In this document: one piece after another, positions 24,688 through 33,066 of the stretch | How the letters are laid out: the number at the start of each line of letters is the position of its first letter | How positions within the stretch are numbered: the first letter of the stretch is position 1 | Source of the DNA: UBA1723 sp045629285 | GTDB taxonomy: Bacteria > Bacteroidota > Bacteroidia > Bacteroidales > Paludibacteraceae | Direction of reading: 5' to 3' | DNA length: 64,000 nucleotides | Assembly: GCA_045629285.1 (NCBI GenBank) | Contig: JAZQQY010000052.1 | Location: 1 to 64,000 of the forward strand | Notes under the pieces: model-generated | Databases searched by the model: none | What the model saw: only the letters and a program-made list of their open reading frames with translations | What the model was told of the DNA's origin: nothing | Position numbers and translations under genes: made by a program

Positions 24688-26217
24688 TTATCCTACAGAA
24701 TCAACCTTTGGATGTTGTCCAGAGTTTGGATTCTGGTTGTTGCCTCGGTTGCGATTGTTGTTGAATCTGCGACGGTTATTGTTGAATCGTCTTGGTCTCT
24801 GCTCTCCGTTCTGCTGATCGTTTTGTCTTTCAGCCGACGGTGCGTAGTTCTGCTGCGGTTGGAAATTTGTGCTTTGATCGTTCTGGTGAGATGGCTGACC
24901 GTTTCCTTCCGCATTTGGTCTTGTGCCACGATGGTGGTTGTTATGAGGCCTTCCATTACGGTTGCCGCCGTTTCTGTTGTCGCCTCCGTTATGGCGAGGT
25001 CCACCCATATTGCGGTTTCCTCCATTGTTTCCACCGCGCTTGTTCCTTCCTCCTTTGCCTTTCAACTGAGGTTCGTATGCAGGAGCTTCTCCAAGTTCTT
25101 CAGGCAACGGCATCTTTTCGACCTCTTTCTCCAAAAACTGTTCGATCATGCCGAACTTATTCTGGTCTTTCTCCGACACGAACGTGATTCCCACTCCCTG
25201 ACGGTTGGCACGTGCTGTACGGCCTATACGGTGGATGTAGTCTTCTGCATCGTGAGGCACATCGTAGTTGATTACCATGTCGATACCCTCTATGTCAATG
25301 CCACGTGAAAGGATGTCTGTCGCAACAATCACATTGATTTTGCCGCTTTTGTAGTCGAGCATCACCTCGTCGCGAACTGCTTGATCCAAATCGGAGTGCA
25401 TGGCTCCTACTTTGATTTTCATGCGAAGAAGTGTATTATAAACATCTTTCACATTCTGCTTTGATGACGAGAATATGATTGTCTTGTCTACACTATTGTT
25501 AGTCAACAGTTTCTGTACCAACATGCGCTTCTGAGTCTCATAGCAGACGTAAGCTTGTTGAGTAATACCCTCTGCTGGTTTTGAAATTGCAACGTTTACA
25601 AATTCGGGTTCGTGAAGAATTGTTTCTGCCAACTTCTTGATTTTTGTAGGCATAGTAGCTGAGAACATCACAGTCTGACGTTTCTCCGGCAATTGCTTCA
25701 CAATAGAGATGATATCATCGTAGAATCCCATGTCGAGCATACGGTCTGCCTCGTCAAGGATGAAATGCTCGACACCTGAGAAGTCGGCGTTTTCCATCTT
25801 GATGTGTGAAATCAATCGTCCTGGAGTGGCGATTACGATGTCAGTGCCGTTTTTCATGGCTTGCTTCTGTGTTTCGTATGCAGAAGCATCATTTCCGCCG
25901 TAAACTGCTACAGAAGAGATAGATACGAAATATGAGATACCTTCCAACTGTTGGTCGATCTGTTGTGCCAACTCACGTGTAGGTGCCATGATGATTGCAC
26001 GCACCTTGTTTCCTGCTGGCTTTCTAAGAAGCTGGTTGATTAGCGGCAACAGGTACGCTGCAGTCTTTCCGGTACCGGTTTGGGCGCAGGCAATCAAATC
26101 CTTTCCGTCCATCACGACTGGCATCGCTTTTTCCTGCACAGGAGTCATCTCCTGGAAGTTCATTGCATCTATACCGTCAATCAATGACGGTTCAAAATCT
26201 AATTCGTCGAATCTCAT
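24688..26217 (-). CDS. DEAD-box RNA helicase, RhlE type
   Basis: ATP-dependent RNA helicase. Q motif (FQEMTPVQEKAMP), Walker A (AQTGTGKT), PTRELAQQ, TPGRLISH, DEAD (LDEADRMLDMG), SAT (FSATMP), and motif VI (HRIGRTAR) are all present in residues 1-360. The tail (about residues 390-509) is low complexity, rich in Gly, Asn, Arg and Gln, as in RhlE-type proteins that act on ribosome assembly or in cold. It is the third gene of the apbE operon, 6 bp after the WG-repeat gene. Confidence 0.94.
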   Translation of the reverse strand: MRFDELDFEPSLIDGIDAMNFQEMTPVQEKAMPVVMDGKDLIACAQTGTGKTAAYLLPLINQLLRKPAGNKVRAIIMAPTRELAQQIDQQLEGISYFVSISSVAVYGGNDASAYETQKQAMKNGTDIVIATPGRLISHIKMENADFSGVEHFILDEADRMLDMGFYDDIISIVKQLPEKRQTVMFSATMPTKIKKLAETILHEPEFVNVAISKPAEGITQQAYVCYETQKRMLVQKLLTNNSVDKTIIFSSSKQNVKDVYNTLLRMKIKVGAMHSDLDQAVRDEVMLDYKSGKINVIVATDILSRGIDIEGIDMVINYDVPHDAEDYIHRIGRTARANRQGVGITFVSEKDQNKFGMIEQFLEKEVEKMPLPEELGEAPAYEPQLKGKGGRNKRGGNNGGNRNMGGPRHNGGDNRNGGNRNGRPHNNHHRGTRPNAEGNGQPSHQNDQSTNFQPQQNYAPSAERQNDQQNGEQRPRRFNNNRRRFNNNRNRGNNQNPNSGQHPKVDSVG

Positions 26218-26223
26218 CTTTCG

Positions 26224-28044
26224 TTATTTCTTTTTTGTCTCCTCTTTTGTTGGCTGCTCACATGCGTCGCCTGGGTATAGAAAAATGCACTCGTAACCAG
26301 GGAAGACTTCCTTCATATAGTTTGGCATTTCAGAACAGTTGCCTGTCTTTACCAAGCCTTCAATTGTTTTTTCTAACTTCTTTCCTGTTGGGTCGATATA
26401 ATGAGTCTTGTTGACCAATGTCACCCCATCTTTGAATGGATATGCATGAACGAAGCTTGGAGAGATAGCCTCTCTAAACTGGTCGTCAAGGAATCCTATC
26501 TTGCCGTTTTTAGCAATACGGGCAAAACCACAGCTGTATGGGTTGATGTAGTCGTATTTTGGCTCTACAATCTCTTTGCCGAACTTGTTGATCATTCCCC
26601 ACTTGCCATCTCTCTTGACGATAGCCAAGCCATTGTAGAATACATCGATATATTCGTAAATCGGCTTCACGTATACTGTCTGACTGTCTGGAGTAAGGAG
26701 TCCATAAAGGTTGTTTTTCTCAAAACGGACAAGTTTGGATTCGTCGTCGATTTTGATTGCAGGCTCGTAGTAGACTGTACTCTCTTCTCTCATGCTTCCT
26801 TTGACCAAGATGACGGTGTTTCGTTTTCTTTTATCCGCGTAAACAGAGTCGTAGCTACACTCCACGATAGGGAATCCTTCTGTGTCGTAAATGCCGACTT
26901 TGCCGTTTTTCTTTACCAATAAAGCCTCTGTGCTGTTTTCAAAACGAGCGATAGTGTCGTATTTGCAAGGAAGGACCGACTGACCTAACTCATCAACCAA
27001 ACCATAGAACGCTCCTGTTTTCACAAGCGCAAGGTGGCCGAAGAAGTAGTTCATGTCGTCGTAGCGTGCAGAGATGATAGTCTTGCCTAGATCATTGACC
27101 AAACCTTTCTTTCCATTCTGAACGAAAATCACATATCCAGTGCGGAATTTAAGCAAAGTGTCATATACACAGTCAATTACGTGCTTTCCGTTTCTGTTGA
27201 TGAATCCACATTTGCCTGCTAGTCTGGCGAATGCCAAATCCTTCATGATCGGACCGTCTTTGATGACCGATTCGTCAAATGTTACGCCAAACGAAGACTC
27301 CATGCCGAACAATCCGATTGTGTCGTAACGGCAGTTGACGATCATTTTTCCCATGTTGTTCATCAATCCCCATCTGCCATCCCTTTTGACACGAGAATAG
27401 CCATCTTCGTAGTAGTACAACTCGTCGAATTCGTGAGAAATAAGTTCTTCATTGTTGCAGTTCATCAATCCCCATTTGTCGTCGTGACGTAGACGGACTG
27501 TGCCGTCTGGGTAGTGCTGCATATATTCGTAGTTGTATGGGAATACGTCGGTTCCGTTCTTATATACGAAATTCCATTTGCCTTTATTCAATACACGCTG
27601 ATAATCGTCAATCATTGTATCTGCATAAACGTAATCCTTTGGACGCATTCCGTTGCGCTGCTTCTCGTTTGCGTTCAATGCATAGTTGACTTTTGTAGTC
27701 AAAGTGACTGTCTGTGCCTCGCCTTTGATTTTGATTGGTTCAAAATCGGGCATTGTTTCGAAAAGGCTTCTTGTTTCTCTCAATATCTGAGGATTACAAC
27801 CTTTGCAAGTAGTATTGATGTCAGAGATATGTCCATCCTTGTTGACTGTGAATGAGACAGTCACGTCGCCGCCCTTCAAAGCATTAGGCCCGACTAGTTC
27901 GGATGGATATTGCTTTGCAGCAGCGATGTATTTCTTGAATTCAGGGTCGTCCACTCCTTTGAATTTCTCAGCAGCGTTGGCGACGGTGGAAATTCCCAAT
28001 AGTGAAGTATATATTAGTGTTTTTACTGCTCGTCTAAAGTTCAT
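26224..28044 (-). CDS. Secreted WG-repeat protein with an N-terminal TonB-C-like domain
   Basis: A signal peptide (ending STVANA) is followed by a domain of about 90 residues with the layout of a TonB C-terminal domain (GGDVTVSFTVNKDGHISDI...FEPIKIKGEAQTVTLTTKV) and then about ten WG/KWG beta repeats (for example RDGRWGLMNNMGKMIVNCRYD). There is no membrane anchor or proline spacer after the signal peptide, so it is not a standard energy transducer. Function is unknown; WG repeats are thought to mediate binding. It overlaps apbE by 4 bp and precedes the helicase gene by 6 bp. Confidence 0.75.
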   Translation of the reverse strand: MNFRRAVKTLIYTSLLGISTVANAAEKFKGVDDPEFKKYIAAAKQYPSELVGPNALKGGDVTVSFTVNKDGHISDINTTCKGCNPQILRETRSLFETMPDFEPIKIKGEAQTVTLTTKVNYALNANEKQRNGMRPKDYVYADTMIDDYQRVLNKGKWNFVYKNGTDVFPYNYEYMQHYPDGTVRLRHDDKWGLMNCNNEELISHEFDELYYYEDGYSRVKRDGRWGLMNNMGKMIVNCRYDTIGLFGMESSFGVTFDESVIKDGPIMKDLAFARLAGKCGFINRNGKHVIDCVYDTLLKFRTGYVIFVQNGKKGLVNDLGKTIISARYDDMNYFFGHLALVKTGAFYGLVDELGQSVLPCKYDTIARFENSTEALLVKKNGKVGIYDTEGFPIVECSYDSVYADKRKRNTVILVKGSMREESTVYYEPAIKIDDESKLVRFEKNNLYGLLTPDSQTVYVKPIYEYIDVFYNGLAIVKRDGKWGMINKFGKEIVEPKYDYINPYSCGFARIAKNGKIGFLDDQFREAISPSFVHAYPFKDGVTLVNKTHYIDPTGKKLEKTIEGLVKTGNCSEMPNYMKEVFPGYECIFLYPGDACEQPTKEETKKK

Positions 28045-29054
28045 TGTTCCTTAAATTTAAATCCTGTGGTTTGCTTTTCAAGATACTCTCCGTTTTCTCC
28101 GGAATATATGAAATATCCTTCGGTATCTGGTAGATTTTCAATTAGAGATAATGCTGAGTCGACACCAAGCACCATGCAAGATGTTGCCAATGCGTCGGCA
28201 GTCATACAGTCGTTTGCAATGATTGTGCTGCTCAACAGTGTGTGATTCACTGGTTTGCCTGAGCGTGGATCAATTGTGTGGGCGTATTTAACACCATCCT
28301 TGTAGTAATACTGAAGATAGTTGCCGCTAGTAGCCATCGCTTTGCCGTCAAGATTCACTACGCGTTGAATCTCAGATCTTTGCATTGTGCTGTCTTCGAT
28401 AGGTTTGTTGATTCCTATGCTCCAAACATTGCCTTTTGCATTGACACCGCTGCACACAACTTCTCCTCCGACTTCAACCATGAAATCCTTGACTCCGTTT
28501 TCGCGTAAGATTCGAGACACTTCGTCGGAACCAAATCCTTTTGCTATTGCCGACGCGTCAAGCTTGATTTTTGGATTCTCTTTCTTGATATATCCCGACT
28601 GAGATAAGCAGACTTTCTTCCAGCCTACATAGTTTTTCAATTCATTTATGACACTATCCGGAGTAGCGCGGTTTGGATCGAAACCGAATCCGTAAGCATT
28701 CACAAGCGGTGCGACAGTAATGTCGAAAGCTCCGTTAGTGATAGCTGAAATTTCGCATGCCTTGTTGTAGACCTTAACGAAAAGACTATCCTTCTCCTCC
28801 AAAAGCATAGAATCAGAAGATAAGTTGACCTGTGTGATTGTAGATTGCTTGTTGAAAGTGGATAGTGCAGTGTCGACTTTTGCAAGAGCTTCCAAATATT
28901 CCGCCTTCAAGACTTTTCCGTTTGGCGAGAGATACTTGATGTTGTAGAATGTACCAAAAACTCGTCCGTTATCGGCAACATACTCCGCTGTTGACGTGCA
29001 TGATGTCAACAGAATAGAGAAAATAAGTAATATGTAATAGCGAAACGCTTTCAT
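28041..29054 (-). CDS. apbE: FAD:protein FMN transferase (lipoprotein)
   Basis: ApbE attaches FMN covalently to Thr residues of extracytoplasmic flavoproteins such as Na+-NQR and RnfG. It has a lipobox (LLTSC), the FAD-binding part (RVFGTFYNIKYLS, IKLDASAIAKGFGSDEVS), and the metal-binding ADALATSCMVLG region. Length of 337 is normal. It is the first gene of a six-gene operon with an exact-consensus promoter 37 bp upstream. No flavoprotein substrate gene is in the window. Confidence 0.93.
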   Translation of the reverse strand: MKAFRYYILLIFSILLTSCTSTAEYVADNGRVFGTFYNIKYLSPNGKVLKAEYLEALAKVDTALSTFNKQSTITQVNLSSDSMLLEEKDSLFVKVYNKACEISAITNGAFDITVAPLVNAYGFGFDPNRATPDSVINELKNYVGWKKVCLSQSGYIKKENPKIKLDASAIAKGFGSDEVSRILRENGVKDFMVEVGGEVVCSGVNAKGNVWSIGINKPIEDSTMQRSEIQRVVNLDGKAMATSGNYLQYYYKDGVKYAHTIDPRSGKPVNHTLLSSTIIANDCMTADALATSCMVLGVDSALSLIENLPDTEGYFIYSGENGEYLEKQTTGFKFKEQ

Positions 29055-29090
29055 TTATACACGATTTATGCAAGTTATGATACATTAATG

Positions 29091-29121
29091 CAAAATTACA
29101 CAACTTTTTTAATTTGGCAAA
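29091..29121 (-). promoter_or_regulatory. Bacteroidota-type promoter of the apbE operon
   Basis: Minus strand TTTG (29118-29121), 19 bp, TAATTTTG (29091-29098): exact consensus. Confidence 0.75.
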
Positions 29122-29219
29122 TACATGTGAGGACAAAAGCAATGATGTGCAGCGCATGATTTCTATGCTTTCAATTCGTAACTTCCACAAACCAAAAATA
29201 AAAATACTATCTTAGTTTG

Positions 29220-29249
29220 TTTGTTGAATTGTGAAAAAGACTAAATTTG
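29220..29249 (+). promoter_or_regulatory. Promoter of pfkA
   Basis: TAAATTTG at 29242-29249 is a full -7 match; TTTG occurs twice upstream (29216-29219 and 29220-29223) giving spacers of 22 or 18 bp, each one base off the usual range. Confidence 0.6.
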
Positions 29250-29273
29250 TAGCAAACTAAAAATGATTGAACT

Positions 29274-30596
29274 ATGGACATGGATTTTACGATAAAAACT
29301 CTAGGAGAGTGTAAGATTAAGACTCCTCTTCACTTGTCTAAGGTTAAAGGTGACGGTATCTACGATTTTGTAGAAGATGGAGAGCGAGTGCTTTATTCTT
29401 CTTCGTTGCAGGATGTTATGGCTTCCATCAAGAATGGAGAAAACTTGGTTTCATTCGAGAAACCAGGACCAAAGGAACTTTTGTATTTTGAACCAGCTAA
29501 GACTAAGGTTGCGATTGTGACTTGTGGTGGTCTTTGCCCAGGATTGAATAATGTGATCCGTGGTTTGGTGACTCACCTATGGAATCGCTACGGTGTAACT
29601 AACATCGTCGGAATTCAGTACGGTTATGCTGGTTTCAACCCTGATTTGCAGATTCCGTTCATCAATTTGAATCCTGATTTGGTCGATGATATCCATAAAG
29701 ATGGTGGTAGTATGTTGGCTTCTTCACGTGGAGAGCAGCCTTACGAGGTTATTGTCGATACATTGGAGAGAAACAATATCAATATTCTATTCTGCGTCGG
29801 TGGTGACGGAACTCTAAAGGGAGCTCATGGAATTCACAAGGAGATTGAGAAACGTGGATTGAAGATCGCTGTCGCAGGTATTCCTAAGACTATCGATAAC
29901 GATATCAACTTGATAGAGAAGTCGTTCGGATTTGAGTCAGCCTTCACAGCTGCTCAGCCTATCATCCTTAACGCTCACTATGAGGCTAAGGGAGCTATCA
30001 ACGGTGTCGCTTTGATTAAGTTGATGGGTCGCGACTCTGGTTTCATCGCTGCTAACGTGGCTTTGGCAGTGCCAGATGTTAACTTCTGTTTGATTCCTGA
30101 GATGGATTTCGAGTTGGATAATCCTGAGACTCAGAATGGTTTCTTGAATTTGTTGGAGAAACGTTTGGAGCGCAAGAAGCACGCCGTTATTGTTGTTGCG
30201 GAGGGTGCAGGACAGCAGTTCTTCAAGGGAGAGCGCAAGAAGGATGCTTCAGGTAACGTGCTTCACGAGGATATCGGTGTGTTCATGAAGAATGAGATCA
30301 CTGATTATTTCAAGAAGAAAAACATTCCTATCAGTGTCAAGTATATCGACCCTAGCTACATCATCCGCAGTATCCCTGCAAACGCTAACGACAGTAAGTT
30401 CTGTGAGCAGTTGACTCACAACGCTGTTCACGCAGCTATGGCAGGTCGTACAGACTTCGTTGTCGGTTACTGGAACGGTGCATTCACATTGTTGCCTATC
30501 GAGGCTGCTACAGCACAGCGTAAGAAGGTTAACTTGGAAGGTGAGTTCTGGTGGAGCGTAGTTGAGGCTACAGGTCAGCCATTGGAAATGAAGTAA
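29274..30596 (+). CDS. pfkA: 6-phosphofructokinase
   Basis: Glycolytic kinase for fructose 6-phosphate. The 440-residue length and sequence fit the Bacteroidota/spirochaete (TP0108-like) clade rather than the short E. coli type. The donor-site motif reads GGDGT (176-180); Gly at the fourth place goes with ATP use. The second marker reads PKTIDND (204-210), with Lys where ATP enzymes usually have Gly and pyrophosphate enzymes have Lys. The mixed pattern is known for this clade, which is regarded as ATP-dependent. Single-gene unit with promoter and terminator. Confidence 0.9.
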   Translation: MDMDFTIKTLGECKIKTPLHLSKVKGDGIYDFVEDGERVLYSSSLQDVMASIKNGENLVSFEKPGPKELLYFEPAKTKVAIVTCGGLCPGLNNVIRGLVTHLWNRYGVTNIVGIQYGYAGFNPDLQIPFINLNPDLVDDIHKDGGSMLASSRGEQPYEVIVDTLERNNINILFCVGGDGTLKGAHGIHKEIEKRGLKIAVAGIPKTIDNDINLIEKSFGFESAFTAAQPIILNAHYEAKGAINGVALIKLMGRDSGFIAANVALAVPDVNFCLIPEMDFELDNPETQNGFLNLLEKRLERKKHAVIVVAEGAGQQFFKGERKKDASGNVLHEDIGVFMKNEITDYFKKKNIPISVKYIDPSYIIRSIPANANDSKFCEQLTHNAVHAAMAGRTDFVVGYWNGAFTLLPIEAATAQRKKVNLEGEFWWSVVEATGQPLEMK

Positions 30597-30618
30597 GTAT
30601 TTTCTTACTATAGAAGCA

Positions 30619-30649
30619 AAAAGAGACGTCGTATTGCGGCGTCTCTTTT
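30619..30649 (+). terminator. Terminator of pfkA
   Basis: A 13 bp stem (AAAAGAGACGTCG / CGGCGTCTCTTTT, one G-U) with a TATTG loop starts 22 bp after the pfkA stop. Confidence 0.75.
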
Positions 30650-30666
30650 CACTTAAATTGTTTGTT

Positions 30667-30855
30667 ATGAAAAGTTTTTTCTACATATTGATGCTTTTGT
30701 TGACATTTGCTCCTTTTGTGTCGGCTGCACAACCGCAGCAAAATCAAACAAGTCAGAATATGACTCTACATGTTCTACCTGATGACGCATACATTCTTGA
30801 TAACATTGAAAATCTAGTTGGAGAAGAAATCTACAAGAACAATAAGTATCTATAA
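30667..30855 (+). CDS. Small secreted protein of unknown function
   Basis: A 62-residue frame beginning at the ATG at 30667 codes for a convincing signal peptide (MKSFFYILMLLLTFAPFVSA) and a mature part of about 42 residues starting AQPQQNQTSQ and ending with an acidic helix (DDAYILDNIENLVGEEIYKN). It sits between the pfkA terminator and the Rpn-type gene. No promoter of its own is obvious. Family not recognised; it could be chance, but the signal peptide argues for a real gene. Confidence 0.5.
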   Translation: MKSFFYILMLLLTFAPFVSAAQPQQNQTSQNMTLHVLPDDAYILDNIENLVGEEIYKNNKYL

Positions 30856-30888
30856 TAGATAGCCTTATACGAATAATGTGAATCATGG

Positions 30889-30920
30889 GTTGCTTAATAA
30901 GGCAATGTTTTGTATCTTTG
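30889..30920 (+). promoter_or_regulatory. Promoter of the Rpn-family gene
   Basis: GTTG (one mismatch) at 30889-30892, 20 bp spacer, TATCTTTG at 30913-30920. Confidence 0.6.
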
Positions 30921-30977
30921 TATCGTTAATTGTTTAGTTCATTTGGATTAAACACAGTATAAAACAAAAACAATAAA

Positions 30978-31871
30978 ATGGGAAAATACATCGATTTGCG
31001 ATGTGATTTCGGGTTCAAGTATTGTTTGTCCGACCCGATTATCATGAAGTCATTCCTTAATGCAATTTTGGAAGGAGACGAGGACTCAATCACAGGTGTC
31101 AATTTTGAAAATGTGGAAAATCCACAAAGGACGCAGGAAGAGCGTGGAGTGGTGTTTGATCTGCTCTGCACAACTAACAAGGGAGACACTATCTTGATTG
31201 AGATGCAAAATGCTTATCAAAAGTTTTTCAAAACACGAGCTAACTTCTATACCTACAATCTTTTACGAAAGAAGATTGGTCGTGGCGACAAGTGGGGTAA
31301 AATGAAAGAGGATATTAACAAAATCATTGGAATATTCATCTTGGGCGATGGACTTGCTGGACTTGATAAGGTAATAACAAAGACTGCGGAGTGTGATTTG
31401 GAAAGTGGCGAGATATTTTGGGACAGACATAGAAAATATTTTATATCTTTACCGAAATTTAAGTTGGAATCAAGCAACGTCACAACGAAGGATATGTGGA
31501 TTAGTTGCTTCAAAAGCATAGACGATATGATAGATAGAATTCACCCATCAGTATATGAAAGAGCCGATGAAGGCCTACTTCGTTTGCTTGAAAAGGCGAA
31601 AGTGGCGGCTCTCTCCGAAGAAGAGTATGCTTACTATGAAGCAAGCATGAAAGCTCTAGAGGATGAAGTCGACATGGAGGAACTCGGATTCAACATTGGT
31701 ATGGAACGAGGTATGGAGAAAGGCATGGAGAAAGGTATGGAAAAAGGCATAGAAAAAGGCGAACATGACAAATCCGTTCAAATTGCCATAGAAATGAAGA
31801 AAGACGGGGTAGATGCAAAGATGATTTCTAAATATACAGGTCTTTCTGTTGAAGAAATTGAAAAACTATAG
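30978..31871 (+). CDS. Rpn-family PD-(D/E)xK nuclease / transposase-like protein
   Basis: Member of the PD-(D/E)XK family annotated as Rpn recombination-promoting nuclease or putative transposase. The nuclease core shows Asp61 (VVFDLLC) and Glu75-x-Gln77 (ILIEMQ), preceded by the usual N-terminus (YIDLRCDFGFKYCLSDP). The C-terminus has five copies of a G-M-E-K tetrapeptide encoded by a 12 bp tandem repeat and a final helical domain (MISKYTGLSVEEIEKL). These genes are repeated in many Bacteroidales genomes without true transposition marks; no terminal inverted repeats were seen here. Confidence 0.85.
   Translation: MGKYIDLRCDFGFKYCLSDPIIMKSFLNAILEGDEDSITGVNFENVENPQRTQEERGVVFDLLCTTNKGDTILIEMQNAYQKFFKTRANFYTYNLLRKKIGRGDKWGKMKEDINKIIGIFILGDGLAGLDKVITKTAECDLESGEIFWDRHRKYFISLPKFKLESSNVTTKDMWISCFKSIDDMIDRIHPSVYERADEGLLRLLEKAKVAALSEEEYAYYEASMKALEDEVDMEELGFNIGMERGMEKGMEKGMEKGIEKGEHDKSVQIAIEMKKDGVDAKMISKYTGLSVEEIEKL
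31698..31757 (+). repeat. Five 12 bp in-frame tandem repeats in the Rpn gene
   Basis: Units of the form GGTATGGARAAA run from 31698 to 31757, each coding for G-M-E-K/R or G-I-E-K. Being 12 bp, copy-number change would keep the frame and change linker length. Confidence 0.85.
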
Positions 31872-31883
31872 TACAATCAAAAG

Positions 31884-31915
31884 AAATCGTGTGCATCATC
31901 AGATACACACGATTT
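31884..31915. terminator. Terminator after the Rpn gene and thiH
   Basis: AAATCGTGTG / CACACGATTT 10 bp stem followed by TTTTAT on the plus strand; it lies between two convergent stop codons. Confidence 0.75.
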
Positions 31916-31946
31916 TTTATTTGAACCCTGAACCCTGAAAACAAAT

Positions 31947-33059
31947 TTACTGCAACACCTGATCCCAGTCTTTCCAAACAGGTTCTCTACCCATCTTCTT
32001 CAATGCCTCCATCACCTCAGTGGCTGTACGTTCGTCTGAGACGTGGAACTGTTCAAGTGCCTGTGGATATGTGCAGTAACCTCCTGGCTCTGTCTTGCTC
32101 TCTGCCGACATTGTAGTGACTCCAAGTGTAGCCATGTTGTCACGAATGTTAGCAGGCTCACGAGTGGAGTAGCTGATGTCGATATCGTGATCGAAGATAC
32201 GGAATGCGAAAGTCAACTGTGCAAGTTCCTTATCGCTCATGATGACGTTTGGCTGGAATCCTCCGTTCTCTGCCACACGCATACGAGGAAAATTGACACT
32301 GTATTTTGTCTTCCAGTAGTTTTTCTCAAGGTAACGGACGTGGTGCGCCATCATTGTCATGTCTGTACGCCAGTCCTCAAGACCTACCAACACTCCCATG
32401 CCGATTGAGTGGACTCCTGCCTGAGCCATGCGGTCGAAACCGTTGACACGCCAGTCAAACTTTGATTTCATTCCACGTGGGTGGTAGATGTTGTATCTTG
32501 CCTTGTTGTATGTCTCCTGGAAACAGATGACTCCGCTCAAACCGTGGTCGCATAGTTCTGCGTACTCCTCCGTCGCCAATGGCATAACCTCAATCTTGAT
32601 GTTTGCGAAGTATTTCTTTGCTATGTCGATCGCATTTGCAAGGTAAGGAACGCCAGCCTTTGCTGGGTTTTCTCCAGTCACCAATAGGATATTTTCGAAT
32701 GGAGCAAGCTTTTTGATCGCCTTATACTCGTTCTCAATCTCCTCCATAGTAAGAATTGTGCGTGCCATAGGATTCTGAATGTGGAATCCACAGTACACAC
32801 ATGAATTCGTGCAAGAGTTTGTAAGATACAATGGGATGAACATTGATATCGTCTTGCCGAAACGTTCAAGCGTAATCTGTCGGCTCTTAAGCGCCATCTG
32901 CTCCAAGTAAGGCTCGGCAGCAGGCGAGATAAGTGCCATAAAATCGTCAACAGTCAATCTGTCTTTAGCCAAGGCGCGACGTACATCGACGTCTGTCTTT
33001 GCATAGATGGATTTAGTGGTTTCCTCCCACGAAATCTTCTCTAATTCATCTGAAAACAT
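31947..33059 (-). CDS. thiH: 2-iminoacetate synthase
   Basis: Radical SAM enzyme that cleaves tyrosine to dehydroglycine for thiazole formation. The Cx3CxxC cluster motif (SCTNSCVYCGF) is at about residues 83-90 and the C-terminal part (ESKTEPGGYC) is typical. The ATG at 33059, 8 bp after the transporter stop, gives the usual MFSDELEK start; the 11 upstream codons would overlap that gene. It is the last gene of the thi operon. Confidence 0.94.
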   Translation of the reverse strand: MFSDELEKISWEETTKSIYAKTDVDVRRALAKDRLTVDDFMALISPAAEPYLEQMALKSRQITLERFGKTISMFIPLYLTNSCTNSCVYCGFHIQNPMARTILTMEEIENEYKAIKKLAPFENILLVTGENPAKAGVPYLANAIDIAKKYFANIKIEVMPLATEEYAELCDHGLSGVICFQETYNKARYNIYHPRGMKSKFDWRVNGFDRMAQAGVHSIGMGVLVGLEDWRTDMTMMAHHVRYLEKNYWKTKYSVNFPRMRVAENGGFQPNVIMSDKELAQLTFAFRIFDHDIDISYSTREPANIRDNMATLGVTTMSAESKTEPGGYCTYPQALEQFHVSDERTATEVMEALKKMGREPVWKDWDQVLQ

Positions 33060-33066
33060 ACCTTGT

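Noticed and set aside
24562..25308. A 248-codon plus-strand frame opposite the RhlE-type helicase gene
   Set aside because: Low-complexity shadow of the helicase GN-rich tail; the helicase has all DEAD-box motifs on the minus strand.
26401..26922. A 173-codon plus-strand frame
   Set aside because: Antisense shadow of the WG-repeat gene.
31698..31757. Short regular repeats as a CRISPR array
   Set aside because: They are contiguous 12 bp coding repeats without spacers. No CRISPR array is in the window.
30978..31871. Rpn-type gene as an active insertion sequence
   Set aside because: No terminal inverted repeats or target duplications around it; it has its own promoter and terminator.
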